Source: an uncultured Rubrobacteraceae bacterium (lineage in GTDB: Bacteria; Actinomycetota; Rubrobacteria; Rubrobacterales; Rubrobacteraceae). Taken from it: 39,613 nt of DNA. Shown in pieces: positions 7,336-16,337 of the stretch. The stretch is from positions 1 through 39,613 of the forward strand of contig CADCVE010000043.1 in assembly GCA_902806065.1 (NCBI GenBank), in the 5' to 3' direction. A program made the position numbers and the translations under genes. The notes beneath the pieces are model-generated. The model had not been told where the DNA came from. It saw only the letters and a program-made list of their open reading frames with translations, and did not search any database. Position 1 is the first letter of the stretch. Each line of letters begins with the position of its first letter.

Positions 7336-7824
7336 CTAGGTAGTCCTTGCCCGGTCTCCGCGGGTTGACGGAGCCTCCGCCACGACATCCGGTTCGATGC
7401 CGAGCGCGTGATCGGCCGAGAGCCTTCCAGGGCCTGCGAAGAGGACCACGAGGAGCCCTGCGATGAGGGCCAGGTCCAACTCCGCGCCCGCTCCAGGCGC
7501 CCCCTGCTGCGCGATGAGTCCGATGCTGAGCTTCACGAGCAGGATCGCGACGACGAGGTCGATCGTGAGCAGCAGGGCGGAGAGCCGCGAGAGCAGCCCG
7601 ATGATGAGCAGGAGGCCACCGACCACCTCGACCAACGTCACCACGAACGCCATGAGCACCGGCAAGGGCACGCCCATCCCTTCAAGGGCCCCGCCGAAAT
7701 TCGCCGGCCCTCCCAAGAGCTTTTGCAACCCGTGCGCGAACATGATTATTCCTACTATCACCCTCGCGGACAGCGGGGCAAGGGCCGCGAGCCGGGCCAG
7801 CGGTGAGAGACTGAGCGTCCTCAT
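7336..7824 (-). CDS. DoxX family membrane protein
   Basis: This 162-residue protein has four hydrophobic helices with the DoxX signature RVIVGIIMFAHGLQKLLGG, then TLVEVVGGLLLIIGLLSRL and LALIAGLLVVLFAGPGRLS. DoxX proteins are small inner-membrane subunits or partners of redox enzymes such as thiosulfate:quinone oxidoreductase, and many members have unknown roles. AAGGAGG precedes the ATG at a good distance. It is a single gene between the convergent GST gene and the upstream beta-propeller lipoprotein. Confidence 0.9.
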   Translation of the reverse strand: MRTLSLSPLARLAALAPLSARVIVGIIMFAHGLQKLLGGPANFGGALEGMGVPLPVLMAFVVTLVEVVGGLLLIIGLLSRLSALLLTIDLVVAILLVKLSIGLIAQQGAPGAGAELDLALIAGLLVVLFAGPGRLSADHALGIEPDVVAEAPSTRGDRARTT

Positions 7825-7919
7825 TCGTATCCTCCTTGTCTGACTACAGTTACGCGTTACGTCTTCTATATACGCTGGATAAGGACGGGCGGATTGTGTT
7901 GGATGTCCGCAGACCGCCT

Positions 7920-8957
7920 TTACGGAATCTCGATGTCCGAGACGGTGAACGGTAGCTCCGGACTCTCACCCGACTCGCGCCGGTCGAACTGGGAGTTGAC
8001 GACCAGCAGACGGTTATCGTACTTCGCTATGGTTGTCGGTCGGGCGAAGGACGAGTCCGCGAACTCTTCTCCAACCTCGCCGCTCGCAAAGTCTTCTGAA
8101 AGCTCGACCGGCACGACCGTACCGTCCTGGCCGCGCACCGCGTACAGGGTCAGGCCGTCGAGCAGCATACCGTCGCCCTGGACTGCCTCGCCCCCGAGGT
8201 CTAACTCCGCGACCTCCCTGCTCTGCGTATCTATGCGGTAGAGGCTGCCCGTGTTCGACTGCGTCACGATAAGGTATCGTCCGTCCTCGCTCGCGACGAT
8301 GCCGTTGAGGTTGAACCCCTCCTGGTACTCGATGGGTGTCCCCTCGAAGTCCAGCCAGGGTTCGGCCTCGCCTACCTCTCCATCAGGGGTAGAAGGTACC
8401 CTGAAGAGGGTAGGCCGCATCGAGTCGGTGAAGTAGGCGTCGCCGTTCGGCGTCACCGCCACGTCGTTGATAAAGGTCATCTCGCTCTCCGGTGTCTCCA
8501 GCGCCCGGATGAGATCTCCTGTATCGGAGCTATAGACGAAGATACGGCCGGTGTCACCGCCAGCGATAAACAGCCTGCCCTGATCGTCGACCTTCATCCC
8601 GACGGCGGTCGAGCGCCCGTCACCGCCGGGCTCCAGAAACGTTTCGGCCTCTCCGCCACCAACGATATCCCTGAAAACCGTGCCATCCGTGGTGCTCCCC
8701 ACAAAGAACTCGCCGGTCTCGGGCCGATAGGCGATGCCTTCCGGGTACACCTCTTCTCCTGGCAGCACGTAGCTTGCGGCGCTGGAGGCCGTTGCCTGCG
8801 TAGTCTCGCCCTTACCGCCAGTGTCCTCCTTGCCGCCACCCGTCTCGCCTCCGCCGCAGGCGGCGAGAGACAGCGAAAGGGTAAGTACGAGGATACTCGG
8901 TAACATTCTCCCTCGGTTTACGCCGGTCGTTATAACGTGGATCAGGAGCTCCTTCAC
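7920..8957 (-). CDS. Secreted lipoprotein with SMP-30/gluconolactonase-like beta-propeller
   Basis: This 345-residue protein has a lipoprotein signal ending in the lipobox LAAC, a Gly/Thr-rich linker, and repeated blades of the SMP-30/NHL type: YPEGIAYRPETGEFFVGST, GMKVDDQGRLFIAGGDTGRI, INDVAVTPNGDAYFTDS and LNGIVASEDGRYLIVTQS. Such propellers are lactonases or extracellular binding scaffolds; the activity here is not determined. The GTG at 8955-8957 gives a signal peptide with a basic N-region but has no ribosome binding site. The ATG at 8904-8906 has GAGGGAG very close but would give an uncharged N-region. Confidence 0.8.
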   Translation of the reverse strand: MKELLIHVITTGVNRGRMLPSILVLTLSLSLAACGGGETGGGKEDTGGKGETTQATASSAASYVLPGEEVYPEGIAYRPETGEFFVGSTTDGTVFRDIVGGGEAETFLEPGGDGRSTAVGMKVDDQGRLFIAGGDTGRIFVYSSDTGDLIRALETPESEMTFINDVAVTPNGDAYFTDSMRPTLFRVPSTPDGEVGEAEPWLDFEGTPIEYQEGFNLNGIVASEDGRYLIVTQSNTGSLYRIDTQSREVAELDLGGEAVQGDGMLLDGLTLYAVRGQDGTVVPVELSEDFASGEVGEEFADSSFARPTTIAKYDNRLLVVNSQFDRRESGESPELPFTVSDIEIP

Positions 8958-9356
8958 AGTAGCGGGACAGGTTGGGCCATGCTGAAGCTGACCACGAACT
9001 CAATATCTATATACGCATCGTGAGTGCAGCATGGATCTTATTTGCTGCAAGCTCATCCTAAAGACGGACTCTTCCGACGGCAGTAACCGTGCGAGAATCG
9101 ACATGGAGAGCAGAGAGATGAGACTCGCTATCTCGCCGCGACCATCTTCGGGGTGGACACGGCAGGTCTCTGCAGTTATGAGCCTCTGCTGCACCTCCAG
9201 CAGGCGTGAAGACGAAGAACCCGTTTGTTGGCTCAAGCGTGTCGTCACCGTCCTACTAAAGCGTCTTCGTTCTTTGCGAAAGAACCGCAGGTATGCTAGT
9301 GATGAGCGTGCGAGAGCGCGAAGTTTGCGGGCAGGGAATCAAAGGGAGGGTCTGTT
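8958..9356. other. Divergent intergenic region of about 400 bases
   Basis: This stretch lies between the lipoprotein gene and the glycolate operon, so it should hold both promoters and possibly regulator sites. Short frames on both strands match no family. The only clear element is the palindrome at 9270-9284. Confidence 0.5.
9270..9284. promoter_or_regulatory. Palindromic operator candidate upstream of the glycolate/glyoxylate operon
   Basis: TTCTTTGCGAAAGAA is a perfect inverted repeat with 6-bp arms around GCG. It lies about 73 bases before the hydroxypyruvate isomerase start and 7 bases before a TATGCT that could be a -10 element. Position and symmetry fit a repressor site. No regulator gene is adjacent. 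Confidence 0.35.
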
Positions 9357-10175
9357 GTGAGGTTCAGTGTCAACGTCTCTATTTTGTTCAAGGAGGTCCC
9401 GTTCCTCGAACGGTTTGGTAAGGTGGCGGAGGCCGGTTTTGGGGCCGTGGAGTTCTGGTGGCCGGGCGGAGCAGGGGAAGACCTCGGGAAGGTCGAGAGG
9501 TCCGTCAAGGACGCCGGTGTCTCGGTCGCGCTCTTTAATTTCGACGCTGGGGACATGACGGCGGGGGATAGGGGGTTGGTGGGCGACCCCGCGCGCGAGG
9601 AGCAATTCCGGGAGAACGTGCCGGTGGCGCTGAAGCTTGCGCGAAGTATCGGGTGCCGCAGGATGAACATACTTCTGGGACACGAACTACCGGGAATCGA
9701 GAGGGAGGAGCAGATGGCGCTCGCCCGTCGCAACGTCGGCTTCGCGGCGGATGAGGCGCGGGAGGCTGGCGTCGAGGTCGTGGTGGAGGCGGTCAATACG
9801 TTCGAGAACGGACCGTACCTTATCTATACAACGGAGCAGGCGGTTCGTTTCGTGGAGAGCGTGGAACGTGAGAATCTGAAAACTCAGCACGACTTCTATC
9901 ATATGCAGCGGATGGAGGGGAACCTGGTCGCGAACCTGCGGAAGCACGTAGGTATGATCGGGCACGTGCAGATAGCCGACTCGCCGGGACGCGGGGAGCC
10001 GGGTACGGGGGAGATCCACTACCCTTACGTCCTCAGCATCCTCGACGAGCTTGGATACAGCGGTTACGTAGGCTTGGAGTACAACCCGACGACGCAGACT
10101 ACCGAGGAGAGCTTCGCGTGGATACCAAAGGAGTTGCGCGATGCTGAGATCGCAGCCGGGGACTTGAAACTCTAA
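9357..10175 (+). CDS. hyi: Hydroxypyruvate isomerase (TIM barrel)
   Basis: This 272-residue xylose isomerase-like TIM barrel interconverts hydroxypyruvate and tartronate semialdehyde. Typical Hyi features are the opening FSVNVSILFKEVPFLERF, GFGAVEFWWP, FNFDAGDM, the metal-binding stretches VVVEAVN and QHDFYHMQRMEGN, HVQIADSPGRGEPGTGEI, and GYVGLEYNP. The start is GTG with GGGAGGG seven bases upstream. It is the first gene of a run that continues with tartronate semialdehyde reductase 19 bases later, so the two steps hydroxypyruvate to tartronate semialdehyde to glycerate are paired. Confidence 0.92.
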   Translation: MRFSVNVSILFKEVPFLERFGKVAEAGFGAVEFWWPGGAGEDLGKVERSVKDAGVSVALFNFDAGDMTAGDRGLVGDPAREEQFRENVPVALKLARSIGCRRMNILLGHELPGIEREEQMALARRNVGFAADEAREAGVEVVVEAVNTFENGPYLIYTTEQAVRFVESVERENLKTQHDFYHMQRMEGNLVANLRKHVGMIGHVQIADSPGRGEPGTGEIHYPYVLSILDELGYSGYVGLEYNPTTQTTEESFAWIPKELRDAEIAAGDLKL

Positions 10176-10194
10176 AGACGAAAGGGGAGGCGTA

Positions 10195-11091
10195 ATGGCG
10201 GAGAAGATAGGTTTCGTCGGGCTTGGGATCATGGGCAGGCCGATGGCGAAGAACCTGATGGAGGCAGGCTACGAACTGGTCCTCTACAACCGGACCAAAG
10301 AGAAGGCCGAGGAGATAGCCGCTGACGGCACCACGGTCGCCGGGAGCCCGAGGGAAGTTGCCGAGAGCTGCGATATCGTCATTACCATGCTCCCGGATTC
10401 ACCGGACGTCGAAGCGGTCGTCGCCGGGGAGTACGGCATATTAGAAGGCATCAAAGAAGGCTCTCTCGTAGTAGACATGAGCACTATCTCGCCGGTGGCG
10501 ACAAAGGAGCTTGCGGCTAAGGTTGGGGAGCGCGGGGCGAGCATGCTGGATGCGCCGGTGAGTGGGGGAGACGTGGGGGCGCAAGGTGGGACGCTTTCGA
10601 TTATGGTCGGTGGGTCGGAGGAGGACTTCGAGCGGGCGAAGCCTCTGTTTGAGGTCATGGGAGGAACCGTTACGCACGTCGGTCCCGTGGGGGCGGGGCA
10701 GGTGGTGAAGGCAGCTAACCAGATCGTGGTTGCCCTGACTATCGAGGCGGTCTCCGAGGCGTTGGTGCTCGGGTCGAAAGCGGGGGTGGCGCCGGAGAAG
10801 ATCCTGGATGTACTCGACGGGGGGTTGGCGGGGAACAAGGTGATGGAGGCCAAACGGGAGAAGTTTCTGCACCATTCCTTCGACCCGGGCTTTAAGATAG
10901 AATTGCATCACAAGGATCTGGGTATAGCTCTGGCGGCGGGTAGAGAGTATGGGGTGTCGCTGCCGGTTACGGCCATCGTGGATCAGATGTTGGAGGAATT
11001 GAAGGCGAAGGGGCGGGGTGATAGGGATCACTCAGCCCTCCTTACCCTTATCGAAGAAGGGGCTCAGCACAGGATAGGCGAAGGGGGCTAG
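10195..11091 (+). CDS. glxR: Tartronate semialdehyde reductase (2-hydroxy-3-oxopropionate reductase)
   Basis: This 298-residue protein of the beta-hydroxyacid dehydrogenase family reduces tartronate semialdehyde to glycerate with NAD(P)H. It has the nucleotide-binding motif GLGIMGRPMAKNL, the substrate-binding DAPVSGGDVGAQGG, the catalytic lysine in GAGQVVKAANQ, and the C-terminal helical domain with FKIELHHKDLGIAL. A 3-hydroxyisobutyrate dehydrogenase is the closest alternative, but the pairing with hydroxypyruvate isomerase and GlcDEF favours the glyoxylate role. GGGGAGG precedes the ATG. Confidence 0.9.
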   Translation: MAEKIGFVGLGIMGRPMAKNLMEAGYELVLYNRTKEKAEEIAADGTTVAGSPREVAESCDIVITMLPDSPDVEAVVAGEYGILEGIKEGSLVVDMSTISPVATKELAAKVGERGASMLDAPVSGGDVGAQGGTLSIMVGGSEEDFERAKPLFEVMGGTVTHVGPVGAGQVVKAANQIVVALTIEAVSEALVLGSKAGVAPEKILDVLDGGLAGNKVMEAKREKFLHHSFDPGFKIELHHKDLGIALAAGREYGVSLPVTAIVDQMLEELKAKGRGDRDHSALLTLIEEGAQHRIGEGG

Positions 11092-11121
11092 GGGTCTTAG
11101 AGCTCCCTCAAGGAGGAGTTA

Positions 11122-12576
11122 ATGGAGCGCGAGCAACTGATACGGACGATGGAGTCCATACTCGGGACGGAGGGGGTGGTCCACGAGCGCGAGCAACTCC
11201 GCTCCTACGAGTGTGACGGCCTGATGAACTACCGGGTCGTCCCGGACCTCGTCGTTCTGCCGGAGACCGCCGAACACGTCCAGCGGATCGTCAGAACCTG
11301 CTACGAGGAGGGGATTCCGTTCGTCGCCCGCGGCTCCGGGACCGGTCTCTCCGGCGGCGCGTTGCCGGTGGAGTCGGGACTGCTGATAGTGATGTCGCGG
11401 ATGCGGAAGATCCTGGAGGTAGACATACCGAACCAGCGCATCGTCGTCGAGCCCGGCGTCATCAACGTCTGGGTTAGCCAGGAGGTCGCCGACGAGGGCT
11501 ACTACTACGCCCCGGACCCGGCGAGCCAGGTCGTCTCCTCCATCGGCGGGAACCTCGCGGAGAACTCCGGCGGCGTCCACTGTCTGAAGTACGGCTTTAC
11601 CACGAACCATGTGATGGGTGCGGAAGTCGTCCTCGCCGACGGCTCGGTGGTGCATATCGGTGGCGGCAAGGCGCCGGACGCTCCGGGCTACGAGCTTCTG
11701 GGGTCGTTCGTCGGCTCCGAAGGGACACTCGGGATTGCGACGAAGATCACGCTGCGGCTCTCGCGCAAGCCGGAGTCGGTGCGCACCCTGCTCGCGGCGT
11801 TCGAGGATACCGAAGAGGCTGGAGGGGCGGTCTCGGGGATCATTGGTGGCGGCATCGTGCCCGCTGCTATCGAGATGATGGACGCTCTGTGTATCGAGGC
11901 GGTGGAGACGGCGGTGCATCCCGGTTTCCCGCAGGCCGGGGCGATACTTATAGTCGAGCTAGACGGGCCTGAGGCGGAGGTCGCGAAGCAGTTCGATCAG
12001 GTGATAGAGGTCTGTGAGGAGAACAATGCCTCGGAGATCAGGATAGCCGAGGATGACGCGGAGAGGGCACTCTTCTGGAAAGGTAGGAAGGCTGCTTTCG
12101 CGGCGATGGGCCGTATCGCCAACGACTACTATGTGCAGGACTCGGTGGTCCCGCGCACGGAGCTTGGTAACGTCTTGAAGAGGATCAGCGAGCTCGGCAA
12201 GGAGTACGAGATGCGCGTGGCCAACGTCTTCCACGCTGGTGACGGCAACCTTCACCCTCTGGTCCTCTATGACAACGACAACCCTGGTGAGGCGGAGAAG
12301 GCGGAGGAGTTAGCCGGGGAGATAGTCTTGGCGTGCCTGGAGCACGGCGGCTCGCTGACTGGTGAGCACGGCATCGGTGTAGACAAGAAGAAGTTCATGC
12401 CGAAGATGTTCACAGACGATGACATGAATACCATGCAACTTCTGCGCTGCGCGTTCGATCCGCACGGGCTGAGTAACCCCGGCAAGATCTTCCCGACCCC
12501 GCGCCTCTGTGGTGAGCGCCCCGGCCCCTTCCACATGCACCCCATTCAGCAGGCCGGCCTCGCGGAGAACTTCTAA
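11122..12576 (+). CDS. glcD: Glycolate oxidase FAD-binding subunit GlcD
   Basis: This 484-residue flavoprotein of the FAD-PCMH/VAO type oxidises glycolate (or D-lactate) to glyoxylate (or pyruvate) as part of GlcDEF. FAD-binding motifs are FVARGSGTGLSGGALP and SIGGNLAENSGGVHCLKYG; the C-terminal cap carries NVFHAGDGNLHPL and GSLTGEHGIGVDKK, which include the conserved His residues. AAGGAGG precedes the ATG. It is followed nine bases later by glcE and then glcF, the usual three-subunit order. Confidence 0.93.
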   Translation: MEREQLIRTMESILGTEGVVHEREQLRSYECDGLMNYRVVPDLVVLPETAEHVQRIVRTCYEEGIPFVARGSGTGLSGGALPVESGLLIVMSRMRKILEVDIPNQRIVVEPGVINVWVSQEVADEGYYYAPDPASQVVSSIGGNLAENSGGVHCLKYGFTTNHVMGAEVVLADGSVVHIGGGKAPDAPGYELLGSFVGSEGTLGIATKITLRLSRKPESVRTLLAAFEDTEEAGGAVSGIIGGGIVPAAIEMMDALCIEAVETAVHPGFPQAGAILIVELDGPEAEVAKQFDQVIEVCEENNASEIRIAEDDAERALFWKGRKAAFAAMGRIANDYYVQDSVVPRTELGNVLKRISELGKEYEMRVANVFHAGDGNLHPLVLYDNDNPGEAEKAEELAGEIVLACLEHGGSLTGEHGIGVDKKKFMPKMFTDDDMNTMQLLRCAFDPHGLSNPGKIFPTPRLCGERPGPFHMHPIQQAGLAENF

Positions 12577-12585
12577 GGAGACCAG

Positions 12586-13869
12586 ATGGACACACGCACC
12601 GAAAACGTCTCCCTGGAAGACTTGCAGAAGATAGTCGGCGAGGAGCACGCCCGCGAAGCTACCGATGAAGATGCAGTGGACGGCGTGATGCCCCAATTCG
12701 TTGCCGAGCCGGGCTCTGTCGAGGAGACGAGTGAGCTGATGAAGCTCGCGAACGACGGAGGTCTTACGGTCGCGCCGCGGGGCAGCGGTACGAAGATGGG
12801 CCTCGGGAATCCTCCGCGAGATCTGGACCTCATCGTAAGCACCGTTCGGATGAACGAGATCATAGAGCACGTGCCCGGGGATCAGGTAGTTAGAGTCCAG
12901 GCCGGGGTGAGGCTCGACGACTTGCAAGTGCAACTCGCCACAGAAGATCAAATGCTCGCCGTGGAACCGCCAGAGAGGGGAGCGGGAGCGACGATAGGGG
13001 GCATCGTCGCCGCGAACTCCTCCGGGCCACTGAGGTACCGCTATGGGACCATACGCGACTTGATCATCGGCATAACCGTCGTCCTGCCGGACGGGACGAT
13101 AGCCAAGGCCGGCGGCAAGGTTGTCAAAAACGTCGCCGGCTACGATCTCGGAAAGCTGTTCACAGGCTCTTTGGGCACTCTAGGCATCATCGCGACGTGC
13201 AACTTCCGGCTGCATCCCAGGCCCGAAGCGGGCCAGACGGTCGCGGTGGAGCTCGGCGATACGCTCTCCGCCGGGCAGGCGGCGCAGGCCATGGTTCACG
13301 CCCAACTCGTCGCAAGCGCCGTAGAGCTGCACTGGAGCGAGGACCACAAGCTCCTGACCGTACTCATCGAGGGCATACCGCCGGGCGTGGAGGATCAGGT
13401 AGAGACGGCCTCTTACCTTTTGAAGGGCTTCGGCGACGTCCGGACGCTCTCCGACGAGGAGGTAAAGTATCTCGGTCCTCTGGACCCTCCGAGGGTAGGC
13501 GACGAAGACGTGGCGATCAAGATAGCCCACCCTCCGGTCGAGCTCACCGGCGTCCTCGACTCGATCCTTGGGGCAACGGAGCGCCGCGGAGTCACACCAC
13601 GCATTACCGGCCACGCCGGGACCGGTATCACCTACGTCGCCCTCTCCGGAGGAGATGAGATCGCGCGGGTGCAGGCTGTCGATGAGCTTCGGGAGATCTG
13701 GGTGAGGAGAGGCGGGAGCGTCGTGGTGCAAAAGGCCCCGGTCCAGGCGAAGAAGATGCTGGAAGCGTGGGGGCCGGCGGGGGACTACCTCGGGCTGACG
13801 CGTCGGATGAAAGATAAGTTCGATCCCCGGGGCATTCTTAACCCCGGCCGGTTTGTAGGAGGCATTTAG
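12586..13869 (+). CDS. glcE: Glycolate oxidase FAD-binding subunit GlcE
   Basis: This 427-residue paralogue of GlcD is the second FAD-binding subunit of the membrane-associated glycolate oxidase. It has VAPRGSGTKMGLGNPP, GATIGGIVAANSSGPLRYRY and VKNVAGYDLGKLFTGSLGTL, and the C-terminal FDPRGILNPGRF. As usual for GlcE it lacks the HGIG metal-site segment of GlcD. Its TAG stop overlaps the GTG start of glcF (TAGTG), with AGGAGG just upstream inside glcE. Confidence 0.92.
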   Translation: MDTRTENVSLEDLQKIVGEEHAREATDEDAVDGVMPQFVAEPGSVEETSELMKLANDGGLTVAPRGSGTKMGLGNPPRDLDLIVSTVRMNEIIEHVPGDQVVRVQAGVRLDDLQVQLATEDQMLAVEPPERGAGATIGGIVAANSSGPLRYRYGTIRDLIIGITVVLPDGTIAKAGGKVVKNVAGYDLGKLFTGSLGTLGIIATCNFRLHPRPEAGQTVAVELGDTLSAGQAAQAMVHAQLVASAVELHWSEDHKLLTVLIEGIPPGVEDQVETASYLLKGFGDVRTLSDEEVKYLGPLDPPRVGDEDVAIKIAHPPVELTGVLDSILGATERRGVTPRITGHAGTGITYVALSGGDEIARVQAVDELREIWVRRGGSVVVQKAPVQAKKMLEAWGPAGDYLGLTRRMKDKFDPRGILNPGRFVGGI

Positions 13870-15392
13870 TGACCGAACAAGACAGGCCGAACCCAAGGCA
13901 GACCGGCAACCGCTACGATGCCACGCAAGGCACCGAGAGGCGAAACGATCAGGCGGGAACTACTCGCGAGCAGGCGATGGCCGGCGCCGTTGGCGCGGGC
14001 AGCCCTCAGGACGTCGGGCAGGACACCTTCTCGGCGACCACGGAGTCGCTGCAGCATACGATGGGCCACGACCGGCCCGAGAGCGGGAGCTACACCTTCC
14101 CGGCCTTTGACAGCCACCACCCGCCGGAGAAGGACCTCATAGACGACTGTGTCCACTGCGGCTTCTGTCTGCCGACCTGCCCGACCTACGTACTCTTCGG
14201 GGAGGAGATGGACTCGCCGCGCGGTCGCATCTACCTGATGAACAAGGGGCTCACCGAGGAGCCGATGAACGACACGATGGTACGCCACTGGGACCTGTGT
14301 CTCGGTTGCATGGCGTGCGTGACCGCGTGCCCGTCCGGTGTGCAGTACGACAAGCTCATCGAGGCTACCCGGGCGCAGGTCGAGCGCCGGTATGAGAGGC
14401 GCGCCGACGACAAGGCTTTCCGGGAGATGATCTTCCAACTCTTCCCCTACCGTAAGCGCCTGCGCCTCGCCGCCGGCCCCCTGCGTCTGTATCAGCGTTT
14501 CGGCATCGGTGACAAGCTCAAGAAAGCCGGCGTCATGAGTCGTCTCCCAGCGCGTATGCGGGCGATGGAGGCACTCATGCCCGCGCTACAGAAGGAAGAG
14601 AGGATCCCGGAGTACACCTCTCCCACGGGCGAGAGGCGCAAGCGCGTCGGAGTCCTCACCGGCTGTGTACAACAGGTCTTCTTCTCCCAGGTCAACTCCG
14701 CCACAATCCGCGTCCTCGCCGCCGAGGGCTGCGAAGTAGTAGCCCCCAAGGACCAAGGCTGCTGCGGCGCCTTGAGTACCCACGCCGGGCGCGAGGAAGA
14801 ATCGCTGAACTTCGCGAGGAAGACCATAGAGACCTTCGAGAGGGAAAACCTGGACAACGTCATAGTCAATGCCGCCGGGTGTGGTTCGACGATGAAGGAG
14901 TATGCGTACCTGCTACGTGACGACCCCGAGTACGCCGAGCGAGCCAAGAAGTTCTCTTCGAAGGTCAAGGATGTCTCGGAGTTCTTGCAGGAGATAGGCA
15001 CGGTCGCCGAACGGCACCCGCTACCGCTCTCGGCGGCTTACCACGACGCCTGCCATCTAGCTCACCAGCAGGGGGTTCGCACGCAGCCCCGGAAGACGCT
15101 AAAGCAGATACCGGGGATGGAGGTAAGGGAGATCAAAGAAGCCGAGGTGTGCTGCGGCTCGGCCGGCATCTACAACATGGTCGAGCCCGAACCCGCCGCC
15201 GAGCTGGGCGAACGCAAGGCAAAGAACGTGTTGAAGACCGGCGCGCAGATGATCGTCACCTCCAACCCCGGCTGCATACTGCAGATACAGGCGTCCTTGA
15301 AGAAGATGGGCCACGATATACCGATGGCCCATCCAATGGAAGTCCTCGACGCCTCCATCCGGGGCGAGCCGGTAGAGAGCCTCTTCCGGTAG
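13869..15392 (+). CDS. glcF: Glycolate oxidase iron-sulfur subunit GlcF
   Basis: This 507-residue subunit passes electrons from the flavin subunits towards the quinone pool. Two ferredoxin-type [4Fe-4S] motifs are seen: C94/C97/C100 with C104-P, and C144/C147/C150 with C154-P. Two CCG domains follow, with GCCGALSTHAG and VCCGSAGIYN, as in heterodisulfide-reductase-like subunits. The protein is longer than typical GlcF because of about 85 polar, low-complexity residues before the first cluster; that extension is unexplained. The GTG start overlaps glcE and has TAGGAGG six bases upstream. Confidence 0.93.
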   Translation: MTEQDRPNPRQTGNRYDATQGTERRNDQAGTTREQAMAGAVGAGSPQDVGQDTFSATTESLQHTMGHDRPESGSYTFPAFDSHHPPEKDLIDDCVHCGFCLPTCPTYVLFGEEMDSPRGRIYLMNKGLTEEPMNDTMVRHWDLCLGCMACVTACPSGVQYDKLIEATRAQVERRYERRADDKAFREMIFQLFPYRKRLRLAAGPLRLYQRFGIGDKLKKAGVMSRLPARMRAMEALMPALQKEERIPEYTSPTGERRKRVGVLTGCVQQVFFSQVNSATIRVLAAEGCEVVAPKDQGCCGALSTHAGREEESLNFARKTIETFERENLDNVIVNAAGCGSTMKEYAYLLRDDPEYAERAKKFSSKVKDVSEFLQEIGTVAERHPLPLSAAYHDACHLAHQQGVRTQPRKTLKQIPGMEVREIKEAEVCCGSAGIYNMVEPEPAAELGERKAKNVLKTGAQMIVTSNPGCILQIQASLKKMGHDIPMAHPMEVLDASIRGEPVESLFR

Positions 15393-15405
15393 GGAGGCTC
15401 CGCCG

Positions 15406-16302
15406 ATGAGAGTCTCCCGCTCCGTGCTGGCAGTTCCCGCCTCGAAGTGGAAGATGATCGAACGCGGTCCGTCCTCCGGGGCGGACCTCGTCTTCCTCGA
15501 CCTCGAAGACGCCACGGCTCCGAACGAGAAGGATGCTGCCCGGGAGAACGTGATCCGGGCAATAAGAGAGCTTGACTGGCAGGATAGACCAGCCTTCTAT
15601 CGTACGAACTCTCTGGACACTCCGTACTGGTACAGGGACATCATCGAGGTCGTCGAGGAGGCGGGGGAGGGGCTCGGCCTGATCCTGGTCCCAAAAGTAG
15701 AACGCCCCGAAGACCTGCACACGCTAGACATCCTTCTAGCCAGCGTCGAAGAGAACGCCGGTCTGGAGCCTGGCAAGATAAAACTCGAAGCCCAAATAGA
15801 GACTGCCCGTGGCCTAACCAACATAGACGCTATAGCCAACTCCACGAACCGTCTCGAAGCTCTGGTCTTTGGCCCTGGAGACTACGCGGCGAGTGTCAGG
15901 ATGCCGCAGACGAGTATCGGCACGATGGATGAGTGGGACGAAGCTTACCCCGGACACCGCTTTCACTATGTAATGCACCGCATCGTAATCGCCGCCCGCG
16001 CCAACGACCTACGTGCCATAGACGGCCCCGTAGCAGACTACCGGGACGAAGAAGGCTTGCGCAAGAGCTGCCTCGTCGCCCGCTCGTTGGGCTTTGACGG
16101 CAAGTGGTGCATCCATCCAGGACAGGTGGAGGCCGTCAACGAGGTCTTCTCACCCACCGAAAAGGAGCTAGAGTGGGCCAGAAAGGTCGTGAGTGCCTAC
16201 GAGGAGGCAAACGCGGCCGGGAGCGGTTCCATAAGCGTGGATGGGCAGATGGTGGATGCCGCTTCTATAAAGATGGCTCGAAACACGCTCGATCTCGCCT
16301 AA
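15406..16302 (+). CDS. CitE-like HpcH/HpaI family lyase (malyl-CoA lyase-type)
   Basis: This 298-residue TIM-barrel protein belongs to the citrate lyase beta/malyl-CoA lyase family. Motifs are RSVLAVPASKWKMIE, VFLDLEDATAPNEKDAAR with the metal-site Glu/Asp region, KLEAQIETARGL with a second metal ligand Glu, ALVFGPGDYAASV, and KWCIHPGQVEAVN. Members cleave malyl-CoA, beta-methylmalyl-CoA or citramalyl-CoA, or act as malyl-CoA thioesterases. It follows glcF by 13 bases, so a reaction that makes or uses glyoxylate is likely. Without glyoxylate carboligase nearby it may be the main exit for glyoxylate made by GlcDEF; that is inference. Confidence 0.85.
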   Translation: MRVSRSVLAVPASKWKMIERGPSSGADLVFLDLEDATAPNEKDAARENVIRAIRELDWQDRPAFYRTNSLDTPYWYRDIIEVVEEAGEGLGLILVPKVERPEDLHTLDILLASVEENAGLEPGKIKLEAQIETARGLTNIDAIANSTNRLEALVFGPGDYAASVRMPQTSIGTMDEWDEAYPGHRFHYVMHRIVIAARANDLRAIDGPVADYRDEEGLRKSCLVARSLGFDGKWCIHPGQVEAVNEVFSPTEKELEWARKVVSAYEEANAAGSGSISVDGQMVDAASIKMARNTLDLA

Positions 16303-16337
16303 AAGGCCGGCCTGGAGGTATTCGAAGGCTGACTTTC

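Noticed and set aside
9031-9360. Plus-strand frame of 109 codons running into hyi
   Set aside because: No ribosome binding site, poor composition and no family; it covers the expected promoter region.
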